The notes beneath the pieces are model-generated. The model ran no database searches. It worked only from the letters and a program-made list of their open reading frames with translations, and was not told where the DNA came from. This document shows positions 1 to 6,212 of a stretch of DNA of 20,506 nucleotides, piece after piece (within the stretch, counting starts at the first letter, position 1; every line of letters starts with the position of its first letter). Made by a program: the position numbers and the translations under genes. This DNA is from Promethearchaeota archaeon (lineage in GTDB: Archaea; Asgardarchaeota; Lokiarchaeia; Sigynarchaeales; SOKP01), in assembly GCA_016839635.1 (NCBI GenBank), contig JAEOTV010000089.1, positions 1 to 20,506 on the forward strand. The letters are read 5' to 3'.

Positions 1-283
1 GATCTAAATTACTTATTACTGTAGTTAACAAAAATTCAACAACCGCGACTTGTTTTTTTTCTATTTGAGCTTCGAAAAATTTGAATAATAAATCTCGCAA
101 TTCTGGATATTCCATTATTAACTTTTTAATGAATGGAACCAAGATATCTTGTCCTATATTGTCTTCAATATCAGTCGCATTCGTAATTTCTAGTAATTTA
201 ATTAATTTTTTGATAATTTCCGAGCTAATCTCTTCCTTTTGAAGTATTGTTGTAAGTAGATTTATTACTGTCATCCTTTTCAT
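1..283 (-). CDS. Hypothetical helical protein, 3' end cut by window edge
   Basis: An open frame of 94 codons runs off the left end with no stop, so the C-terminus is missing. It starts at the ATG at 281-283, which overlaps the TGA of the upstream gene in the arrangement TGATG, a sign of translational coupling. The visible part is all-helical and leucine/isoleucine/lysine rich (starts MKRMTVINLLTTILQKEEIS), with a spacing that could suit a helical-repeat protein. I do not recognise a family. It is probably co-transcribed with the 96-residue gene before it, and the two may act together. Confidence 0.65.
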   Translation of the reverse strand, partial: MKRMTVINLLTTILQKEEISSEIIKKLIKLLEITNATDIEDNIGQDILVPFIKKLIMEYPELRDLLFKFFEAQIEKKQVAVVEFLLTTVISNLD

Positions 284-573
284 CAATACCCCTCTTTTTC
301 AAGTTTATCAAGAAGCTTCCTCTTTACTGCTTCTTCCAAAGTATCAATATCACCACTCAAATATATTCCATGTGTATCTGCACAAATTTTTAGTCTTTTT
401 CCTTGAAACATTTTAGCAATTGTTCTAACTTTTTTGGCACTTTCACGAAAACTTTGAGCCCATGCGAGTAATGCCTTTTTAGCATCATTGTTATGTTGGC
501 TTAAATATCGAGCTAAATCATCACCTTGTTTCCAATGTACCCACAAGGAATATTCATATTGTGTATCACTCAA
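283..573 (-). CDS. Small hypothetical protein (96 aa)
   Basis: The start is a TTG codon (571-573). The only upstream in-frame alternative before a stop codon is a rare ATT, and a GATGAG stretch a few bases before the TTG could serve as a ribosome binding site. The N-terminal two thirds is predicted helical and basic. The last third (around KRLKICADTHGIYLSGD) looks like a beta hairpin followed by a charged helix. I recognise no family. It ends in a one-base overlap (TGATG) with the next gene, so the pair is very likely one transcription unit. A TATA-like element lies about 70 bp upstream of the start, inside the end of the neighbouring 445-residue gene. Confidence 0.6.
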   Translation of the reverse strand: MSDTQYEYSLWVHWKQGDDLARYLSQHNNDAKKALLAWAQSFRESAKKVRTIAKMFQGKRLKICADTHGIYLSGDIDTLEEAVKRKLLDKLEKEGY

Positions 574-639
574 TACATTCTCATCTACTATAATATCATT
601 CTGTTTATTTTTGTCTTTTTATTGGATAGGGTGCTCCGT

Positions 640-651
640 ACTATATAAATA
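640..651 (-). promoter_or_regulatory. TATA-like element for the 96-aa/truncated gene pair
   Basis: On the minus strand this reads TTTATTTATATAG, close to the archaeal TATA consensus. It overlaps the last codons and the TAG stop of the upstream gene, so part of the match could be coding coincidence. Transcription would start about 25 bp further on, leaving a leader of roughly 45 bases. Confidence 0.4.
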
Positions 652-1978
652 AATCTGAATTAGAATCATCATTTTCTTTTTTATTAGTCTTCTTTTTTCT
701 TAATTTTTCAAATACTTTCTCTGCTCTTTCTGGGGAAATCATATAAGTCTGTGGTTTTAAATCTACTAATGTTTTTTCAATATTCTTCTTTAAGTTTTGA
801 TCTTCTTCTCTAATCAATCGTTTTTCTAGATACCTTTGAGCGATTTGAGCAACCCAATAGTATAGATTATAACAATTTTCTAAAATAATTTCAATTGCAT
901 CTTCTCCTTCTATCCTAGATAATGCAATTGCTGCTAATACTAATCTTGAAGAACTCCCAAAACTAGTAGAATTTTGATGTTGTTTTATATCATTTTTTAA
1001 CAGTTCCTTAGCATCTTCAAAGGGGTTTTCACTAAGGTATCTTAAAACATTTAGATGTTGGTTTTTAGATTTATGATAGAGAGAAATCATCAAATCGCCA
1101 ATATCAGAAATATTTAATGCAGCAAGATAATTTAAAATTGTATCAGTAAATATTGGATGCCTTTTTGCTAATTCCTTTAATTGTGGCATTTCTTCATCAG
1201 AAAATAATTTCCCCCACCAAAATTCAATACGCCCCACTTCACGAAAAAAGGCATCTAAGAATCCATCGCTTTCATAATATAACCTCTGCCATAAAAATTC
1301 TCTTTCTTCAATATTTGGATAATTCATTGCCCATGATGCTAAAACTCTCGCCTTAACATCATCAGAGAAATTAACCGCAAGATCCTTCATAATATCCTTA
1401 AATTTTTCTCTCCGGAATTCACTAGATATTACCGTGTGTTCATCAATCACATTAAATAATTCGATAATTTCCTCATTATTAATTTTTGAAAAATCTAACT
1501 TTAGAAGTTGTAAAAATCCTTTATGATTCCTTATTTTTTTTAATTCAGTAATTAGCTGGAAAAGACCATGTGAAGCTTTATTTCTTTCTTTAATTAAATT
1601 CTTAATTTTTTCTTCCATTGCTGTTTTAGAATGTCTCTTATCAAAAACAATATCTTTATCTTCAGGGATATTCCAGCGGGTATTTTTTTTCATCCATTCT
1701 TCAATTCTTTTAAGGATTTCCTCGCTGTTATAATGAAGATACTCTTCATGATTATTATTTTTTAATCCTTCATCTACTATAGAGCCTGCTAAGTTATAAA
1801 GCTCAGTTGAAGGTGTATAATTACAAGGGAGTATACATTCATCAAAAAGAATTGCTGCTTGAACCCAAGTAGGCCAGTCATAAGAACTACCCTCTTGATT
1901 GAATAGATTATCAATTACAACCGTTATATAGGAGATAATATCATAACGTGCATCACTTAATAGATCATCATCCGCCAT
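641..1978 (-). CDS. Hypothetical alpha-solenoid-like protein (445 aa)
   Basis: A mostly helical soluble protein. Residues 190-390 contain successive amphipathic helix pairs (for example DDVKARVLASWAMNYPNIEE and SSRLVLAAIALSRIEGEDAI) that resemble degenerate HEAT-type repeats, suggesting a protein-binding scaffold. The N-terminal 150 residues differ and include RNKASHG at 132-138, an R-x4-H pattern like the HEPN ribonuclease motif; one such match is weak evidence. The C-terminus is a lysine-rich tail (KLRKKKTNKK) followed by acidic residues. The ATG start is supported by a TATA-like element about 50 bp upstream. Family not recognised. Confidence 0.6.
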   Translation of the reverse strand: MADDDLLSDARYDIISYITVVIDNLFNQEGSSYDWPTWVQAAILFDECILPCNYTPSTELYNLAGSIVDEGLKNNNHEEYLHYNSEEILKRIEEWMKKNTRWNIPEDKDIVFDKRHSKTAMEEKIKNLIKERNKASHGLFQLITELKKIRNHKGFLQLLKLDFSKINNEEIIELFNVIDEHTVISSEFRREKFKDIMKDLAVNFSDDVKARVLASWAMNYPNIEEREFLWQRLYYESDGFLDAFFREVGRIEFWWGKLFSDEEMPQLKELAKRHPIFTDTILNYLAALNISDIGDLMISLYHKSKNQHLNVLRYLSENPFEDAKELLKNDIKQHQNSTSFGSSSRLVLAAIALSRIEGEDAIEIILENCYNLYYWVAQIAQRYLEKRLIREEDQNLKKNIEKTLVDLKPQTYMISPERAEKVFEKLRKKKTNKKENDDSNSDLFI

Positions 1979-2022
1979 TATTTTTTTCTCATGAAGTTTT
2001 TGTCTTATATTTTATAGGATAC

Positions 2023-2034
2023 TTATAAATAAAA
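2023..2034 (-). promoter_or_regulatory. TATA-like element for the 445-aa gene
   Basis: The minus strand reads TTTTATTTATAA here, 45-56 bp before the ATG at 1978. This predicts a leader of about 20-25 bases. Confidence 0.45.
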
Positions 2035-2182
2035 ATTATTTCAATACCTTGAGTGCTGAATTTTTCTGATGTTTTGATGATTGCCGCTAGACTTTTTCTT
2101 TAAATAGTTTCAAACACACAATATTAAAAACCGTAATCTTCAAGAAGATATTTGATAAGAAGATAAAAACCTCCCTTAACCA

Positions 2183-2304
2183 TGGCTCCTGTCAGACTCA
2201 CTGGATTTTAGTCTTTTGATCGTATAGTAGGTTACACGATGTTTTCGCCCTCCTCCCCCTGTTTGAGTTTATGACCTTCTTTTAGGTCGAGCTGACAGGA
2301 GTCA
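2183..2304. ncRNA. Candidate structured RNA (or small inverted-repeat element)
   Basis: A 122-bp block closed by a 13-bp inverted repeat: TGGCTCCTGTCAG at 2183-2195 pairs with CTGACAGGAGTCA at 2292-2304 (one G-U pair on the plus strand). Inside are two short stems: ATCGT/ACGAT at 2219-2223/2236-2240 and GACCT/AGGTC at 2273-2277/2284-2288. Together they draw a multibranch fold. A C-rich tract (2248-2260) makes the block visibly less AT-rich than its surroundings, which in AT-rich archaea often marks structured RNA. Wobble pairs favour the plus strand for two stems and the minus strand for one, so the strand is unresolved. It does not match tRNA, 5S, RNase P or SRP RNA as I know them. A miniature transposable element is the main alternative, but I see no flanking target duplication. 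Confidence 0.4.
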
Positions 2305-2339
2305 CTTCTGTTATATCTATAATCTACAACTCTCATATG

Positions 2340-2350
2340 CTTTATATTAT
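2340..2350 (+). promoter_or_regulatory. TATA-like element for the small helical gene
   Basis: The sequence CTTTATATTAT sits about 29 bp (centre to start) before the ATG at 2374. This spacing fits a leaderless transcript and helps choose that start. Confidence 0.45.
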
Positions 2351-2373
2351 TGAAATTACATTTTATGAGTGTA

Positions 2374-2622
2374 ATGTATGAAAGGAGCGAAGCTGTACGA
2401 CAAGCAAGAAGAGAGTTAATTCAGCAGACTCTTGACAAAATTATTAAGGTTCGGGATTTTAATGAGCTTAAACGCGAGACTTATGTTGTTCTTGCTCATT
2501 TATGGCTTCATAAAAAGGCAGAAGAGAAGAATCTCTTCAAACTTCAGGAATGGTCGAATCCTGAATGTAGAGACGTTTTAATCGAGAAGATTAAATCATT
2601 TTTAATTGAACATATAAAATAG
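2374..2622 (+). CDS. Small hypothetical helical protein (about 82 aa)
   Basis: A short, charged, all-helical protein beginning MYERSEAVRQARRELIQQ. In-frame starts also exist at 2350 (TTG) and 2365 (ATG), but both lie on or too close to the TATA-like element at 2340-2350. The ATG at 2374 has the same TATA spacing as the next gene. No cysteines form a metal site, and there are no membrane segments. The helical pattern (LDKIIKVRDFNELKRETYVV) could make a small bundle or dimer. Family not recognised. It is separated by 102 bp and its own TATA element from the downstream nuclease gene, so it is probably transcribed independently. Confidence 0.55.
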   Translation: MYERSEAVRQARRELIQQTLDKIIKVRDFNELKRETYVVLAHLWLHKKAEEKNLFKLQEWSNPECRDVLIEKIKSFLIEHIK

Positions 2623-2688
2623 AGATAAAAAAGATTACAAATTAGTAAATCTTTAAAAATTCCAGTAATTACTAAAATCTATAAAATT

Positions 2689-2699
2689 TCTATATATTT
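2689..2699 (+). promoter_or_regulatory. TATA-like element for the DEDD nuclease gene
   Basis: TCTATATATTT is centred about 31 bp before the ATG at 2725. No Shine-Dalgarno-like sequence precedes that ATG, consistent with a leaderless message. Confidence 0.5.
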
Positions 2700-2724
2700 C
2701 TTCAACACATTTTCTAATTATCCA

Positions 2725-4419
2725 ATGCCAGATTCTACCAATGACTCAAATGATGAAAATAAAAAAGAATATACTCCTATTATTGAGGAACTCCTTAGAA
2801 AGAAACGCGAATTTTCTGACCACCTTAAAGAAATTTTAGGGAGTATTCGAAAAAGTGAGGATTCAGAGTATAAATTAAATACTTATTTGACTCTTCTTGA
2901 TATTATTCCTAGAGGATTACGAATTGATTGGATTATTCTTGGAAATCACATAGTTCGAAATATACATAGATTAGAGACTTCTCATCAAAAAGTATTATTA
3001 GATGATATTATTACAAATGTTGCTATTTTCTCAAATAAGCAACTCGCAATTTTATACAATTCATTAACAAAATCAATGAGAAAAGTAGAATTGAAGGCGA
3101 AAGATGAAGTAATTAGTACCAACCAACTCAAAGAGCTTAAGAATTATCGCCATCGTATATATCAGGAGATATTTAACAAATCTAGAATAATTGAAAATAC
3201 TGTTGAGGATATTAAAACAAAATATTTTGAAGAAACAGGTGCTGCAATCCAACAACTAGTAAACAAGAATCAATTTTTAAAAGATTTTAAAATCATCATC
3301 AACAATACTGATAAGTTTAACAAAGAGCAATTAGAAGAATATTTCGGCTTCATTAGAAATGGAATTTTGAAATATATTATTAATCTATTTTCAAATTCAG
3401 AAATTAAATTCTTATACTCTTCAATTGAGAAGATTTCGAGGAAAATAAGAATCAAAAACAAGAAGAATTTATTAGAATTTATTGCAACCAGAGGAGATCC
3501 CTTTTATGAAATAAAAATTCAAGAAGCAAGATTAAAAGAAATAATGAAATGTATTATTTGTAAGAGTAACAACACAGAAGAAGAGTACCATCCACTTTGT
3601 AAAATTTGTTATAATGAGAAAATTAAAAATTTTCCTGATAAGTATTACCAAAAAGAATTAGCGTACAAAAATTTTTGCACTTTATTTGAGAATTCTTATC
3701 AAAATTATGATAATAATTTAGGATATATGATAATTAAAATTGACTTACCTTTTAACTCTCCTTTTACAGTTATGGACTTAGAAGCTACCGGTGATATTAC
3801 AAAAGATAGGAGTCAATTCATAACTACAATGGGAATATTTTATGGAAAAGTGGCACAGATATATCAATTAATTGATTTTTCAAAACATAAAAAATTTAAG
3901 AAGCTTTGCAAAAAGATTGTCAATAATTTTAGCAGGCCAGCTATCGCATACAATTTTGAAGGCTCAGAGCGAATATGGTTGAAAATTTATACAGGTGGAT
4001 GGATTGATATTCAAAAGTATGAGATAAGATTCTCTGAAGAGATAGGAGAATATCGACATTCTTTAAAGCTAGAAGATATCTCTTTTGAATGGGATGATAT
4101 AAGTGGAAATGACTGCGTTGAGCAATGTGAATTATATCAAACTGATGAAGATATTATACATTTACAAATAATTGCATACCATAATTTTATTGATCTCTTA
4201 CGGGAATATTTAGTTGGTCTTACTGATTTAAAGGTTTATGACTATTTAGATGGAAAGATATGGAATCCATTAAATAATGAATTAGTCAATAGATTAACAT
4301 GTTCAGTATGTTATAATGATTTCTATACAAAAGAACAACTTGATAATCATGCAAAATTTCATAAAGAGAAACGATCTAGGAAAAGAAGTACTGCTAGGAA
4401 GGGAAAGAAAAGAATTTAG
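2725..4419 (+). CDS. DEDD-family exonuclease-like protein with zinc ribbon and C2H2 finger
   Basis: Three parts are visible. Residues 1-270 are helical and unrecognised. A four-cysteine zinc site follows (C276-x2-C279, C292-x2-C295). Residues 345-500 look like the RNase_H_2/YprB-type DEDD 3'-5' exonuclease fold: DLE at 351-353 (first acidic pair), AYNFEGSERIWL at 408-419 where E415 stands at the second-motif position (as in the HYGxYE-type members of this family), and HNFID at 486-490 supplying the last aspartate. The C-terminal tail has a C2H2 finger (C526-x2-C529, H542-x3-H546) and then a very basic end (KRSRKRSTARKGKKR). The two zinc modules and basic tail imply DNA or RNA binding; the substrate is unknown. 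In relatives this domain is often fused to helicases or RecB-like nucleases, which is not the case here. Confidence 0.65.
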   Translation: MPDSTNDSNDENKKEYTPIIEELLRKKREFSDHLKEILGSIRKSEDSEYKLNTYLTLLDIIPRGLRIDWIILGNHIVRNIHRLETSHQKVLLDDIITNVAIFSNKQLAILYNSLTKSMRKVELKAKDEVISTNQLKELKNYRHRIYQEIFNKSRIIENTVEDIKTKYFEETGAAIQQLVNKNQFLKDFKIIINNTDKFNKEQLEEYFGFIRNGILKYIINLFSNSEIKFLYSSIEKISRKIRIKNKKNLLEFIATRGDPFYEIKIQEARLKEIMKCIICKSNNTEEEYHPLCKICYNEKIKNFPDKYYQKELAYKNFCTLFENSYQNYDNNLGYMIIKIDLPFNSPFTVMDLEATGDITKDRSQFITTMGIFYGKVAQIYQLIDFSKHKKFKKLCKKIVNNFSRPAIAYNFEGSERIWLKIYTGGWIDIQKYEIRFSEEIGEYRHSLKLEDISFEWDDISGNDCVEQCELYQTDEDIIHLQIIAYHNFIDLLREYLVGLTDLKVYDYLDGKIWNPLNNELVNRLTCSVCYNDFYTKEQLDNHAKFHKEKRSRKRSTARKGKKRI

Positions 4420-4527
4420 GATAATTTGAATCTGTGAGCATAGAAAATAAATTTTATAAAGTTAGGAAATCAAAATAGATTATTGACAAAAAGGAATAAT
4501 ATTACCACATAATAATTATACTATAAA

Positions 4528-4941
4528 ATGAAATTAAATGTGCATAATCTTTTTTTAAAGGATGCTTTAGATGAGATAATGGTTAAACTTGATGAATGCA
4601 AAGAATTAGGTGATACCATCTTAGAAATAATTCATGGGTATAAACACGGAACTAAAATAAAAGATTATCTCCGTTCAGACGGTTTTTTAACAGATTTAGC
4701 GCGAAATGGTCATAAAATTACTAGTAAAGACTTTTCTGATAAAGGAGTGTCAATTTTTCAATTGAGACCTTCAATAAAATCATCAGAAAAGAGTCAAGTA
4801 CTTACATCTAAATCATCTAAGAAAACTACTGAACAAAAAATAACTCCAGTGTACTGTATAAAATGTCAAGAATCAATGGATCTTTTGAAAGAATTTAATT
4901 GGTATAAATGCCCCAAATGTGGTATACTTATAAAAAGATAA
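4528..4941 (+). CDS. Smr-domain protein with C-terminal zinc ribbon
   Basis: The N-terminal 80 residues match the Smr domain pattern: LNVHN at 3-7 in place of LDLHG, a helix DALDEIMVKLDECKELG, then ILEIIHGYKHGTKIKDYL (31-48), which holds the HG-x-G-T-like loop. Smr domains bind or nick nucleic acids; in known members they act in ribosome rescue, mRNA cleavage or DNA recombination. A polar linker leads to a zinc ribbon, C110-x2-C113 and C128-x2-C131. The G of the classical LDLHG is replaced by N, so activity cannot be assumed. It is followed after 30 bp by a 43-residue gene with a good ribosome binding site, so the two are probably an operon. Confidence 0.7.
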   Translation: MKLNVHNLFLKDALDEIMVKLDECKELGDTILEIIHGYKHGTKIKDYLRSDGFLTDLARNGHKITSKDFSDKGVSIFQLRPSIKSSEKSQVLTSKSSKKTTEQKITPVYCIKCQESMDLLKEFNWYKCPKCGILIKR

Positions 4942-4957
4942 TGACAATAATAGAATT

Positions 4958-4964
4958 GGGTGGT
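4958..4964 (+). promoter_or_regulatory. Ribosome binding site of the SMP-like gene
   Basis: GGGTGGT lies 7 bases before the ATG at 4972. It supports translation of this very short gene as the second gene of a two-gene transcript. Confidence 0.5.
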
Positions 4965-4971
4965 TAAATAA

Positions 4972-5103
4972 ATGGGAAAGAGTAAGATGACTCAAAAAGC
5001 AGCAAGAAGAATTCAATCAAGTCAGGATAAGAAAGGCTCAAAAGGTGATAAAGGTTTTAAATCACGTGCTATGAGTGCTGCGGATAAGAGTTCTAAAAAA
5101 TAA
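4972..5103 (+). CDS. Small seed-maturation-protein (SMP/LEA)-like protein, 43 aa
   Basis: The frame encodes 43 residues: MGKSK, then MTQKAARRIQSSQ, a lysine/glycine-rich middle, then FKSRAMSAADKSSKK. The order of blocks, M-T-x-x-A-A-x-R-I-Q-S-(S/A) followed by a G-rich segment and F-x-x-R-A-x-S-A-A, is that of the SMP domain (seed maturation protein, LEA-type) of plant stress proteins, also known as single-domain proteins in microbes. Such proteins are hydrophilic and disordered and are linked to desiccation or stress tolerance. The match is from memory of the family, not a search. It has its own ribosome binding site 7 bases upstream and sits 30 bp after the Smr gene. Confidence 0.6.
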   Translation: MGKSKMTQKAARRIQSSQDKKGSKGDKGFKSRAMSAADKSSKK

Positions 5104-5274
5104 AATTTTATAAAGAAATAATGGAAGTACACATTGGTTATGAGACAAAAATGTTGAACTCCCATAAAATAAGATTAATTTTGGAGGAATTACCTCATTA
5201 ATTCAATTAAATATCGATCAAATAGATAAATATTAATTAAATATCAATGAATAATAGGGATTTGATTAAAAATA

Positions 5275-6168
5275 ATGTATTCACCAAATGATTTCAATAG
5301 AAATGATTTATTTCAAAAATTTAATGGTTGGTTTGAATCTGAGCGAGAAGATTTCGTTAATAAATATGAAGGAACTATATACAATGAAGATATTTCTAAA
5401 GAGTGGAAAAAACTTGAACAGAGTTTTGATATGGTGCTTATACATGCAGATTTTATCATAATTAACATACAACAGATGAAATTTCTTGAGAAAAAAATTA
5501 TTAAAGAATATGAAAAATTTAAGAATAGAACAGATATTACAGGAAACCGTTTAATTTATTGGTCTCCAACCTTAATTTCGTTCCTAAGCAATATATCTCC
5601 TATTTTAAGCTCACTTATCTTTATTCAAGATAAAATATTGCAATTGGTTAGTAAAAAATTAAATATTTCATTACCTAGTAGTATGCGCAGATTGATTAAA
5701 AGGGGGAATAAAGAATACGGAATCCCAAGTAAGATCTTTTACATAATAAGAAGATACTGGACAAAATCAGGTAAAAAAGTTAGAAACTATAGAGATATTG
5801 ATCAACATCATTTTGCCTTAATCACTCATTCTTCTTTGATAATTAAACCTGACTATAAATTAGAAATTCTTTTACCAGATAATCCAGAAGTTAAAAGAAT
5901 TGAAGAATTTTCTTATAATAAAGCGACTGACGCATTGAAGTTTTTAGAGGAGAATTTTTTTGCACTTCACGATTTTATCGATGAATTAGCTTCCGAATTT
6001 GGCTTTAAAGACACACCGTTCCAATTTAAAGCTAATCTAGGTCCATATGGGGCTTTAATCAATCGAAAAGGAACTATAGCCTTAATTGTTTTTGATACTA
6101 AAAAACCTGAAGGTTTACATATCGCTCATAAAGAAGGAAAGGTAATTCTTAATGTAATTAGTCCATGA
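5275..6168 (+). CDS. Hypothetical protein, possible HEPN-like (297 aa)
   Basis: Residues 40-180 are long helices, including a hydrophobic pair around 97-127 (PTLISFLSNISPILSSLIFI). These end in RNYRDIDQHH, which contains R173-x4-H178, the spacing of the HEPN ribonuclease motif, placed as expected at the start of a final helix. The C-terminal 110 residues look alpha/beta (KLEILLPDNP, GTIALIVFDTK, KVILNVISP). HEPN proteins are commonly RNases in toxin-antitoxin or abortive-infection systems; here this is a hypothesis only. The hydrophobic helices could instead be membrane-associated. It ends convergently against the minus-strand 935-residue gene. Confidence 0.5.
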   Translation: MYSPNDFNRNDLFQKFNGWFESEREDFVNKYEGTIYNEDISKEWKKLEQSFDMVLIHADFIIINIQQMKFLEKKIIKEYEKFKNRTDITGNRLIYWSPTLISFLSNISPILSSLIFIQDKILQLVSKKLNISLPSSMRRLIKRGNKEYGIPSKIFYIIRRYWTKSGKKVRNYRDIDQHHFALITHSSLIIKPDYKLEILLPDNPEVKRIEEFSYNKATDALKFLEENFFALHDFIDELASEFGFKDTPFQFKANLGPYGALINRKGTIALIVFDTKKPEGLHIAHKEGKVILNVISP

Positions 6169-6187
6169 TTATCAGTATATACTAACA

Positions 6188-6212
6188 TCGAAATAAACAT
6201 CATTCTTTAATA
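6188..6212. repeat. 25-bp direct repeat, copy 1 (3' end of 935-aa gene)
   Basis: This copy matches 9108-9132 at 24 of 25 positions in the same orientation. On the minus strand it encodes LKNDVYF in the frame that continues to a stop at 6172-6174, one frame away from the 935-residue ORF. Confidence 0.7.

Larger units (their letters stand above)
1979..2373. other. Long divergent intergenic region
   Basis: This gap separates the minus-strand 445-residue gene from the plus-strand genes. It holds the minus-strand TATA-like element (2023-2034), the inverted-repeat block (2183-2304), and a plus-strand TATA-like element (2340-2350). I see no coding potential in 2041-2180. Confidence 0.6.

Noticed and set aside
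1153..1356. Plus-strand open frame of 67 codons inside the 445-aa gene
   Set aside because: It is antisense to a well-formed gene with better codon pattern and has no recognisable motif.
641..1978. HEPN assignment for RNKASHG in the 445-aa protein
   Set aside because: A single short match in a protein that otherwise looks like a helical-repeat scaffold; noted in the gene entry only.
2183..2304. Insertion sequence or transposon end
   Set aside because: No transposase and no flanking duplication are visible; a miniature element stays possible but is not preferred.
3073..3461. Two minus-strand open frames inside the DEDD nuclease gene
   Set aside because: Low-complexity, hydrophobic translations typical of the antisense of AT-rich lysine/glutamate-rich genes.
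5204..5245. Two copies of AATTAAATATC spaced 30 bp and a GAGG/CCTC palindrome (5184-5196) before the 297-aa gene
   Set aside because: In such AT-rich DNA these short repeats are expected by chance, and nothing ties them to a regulator.
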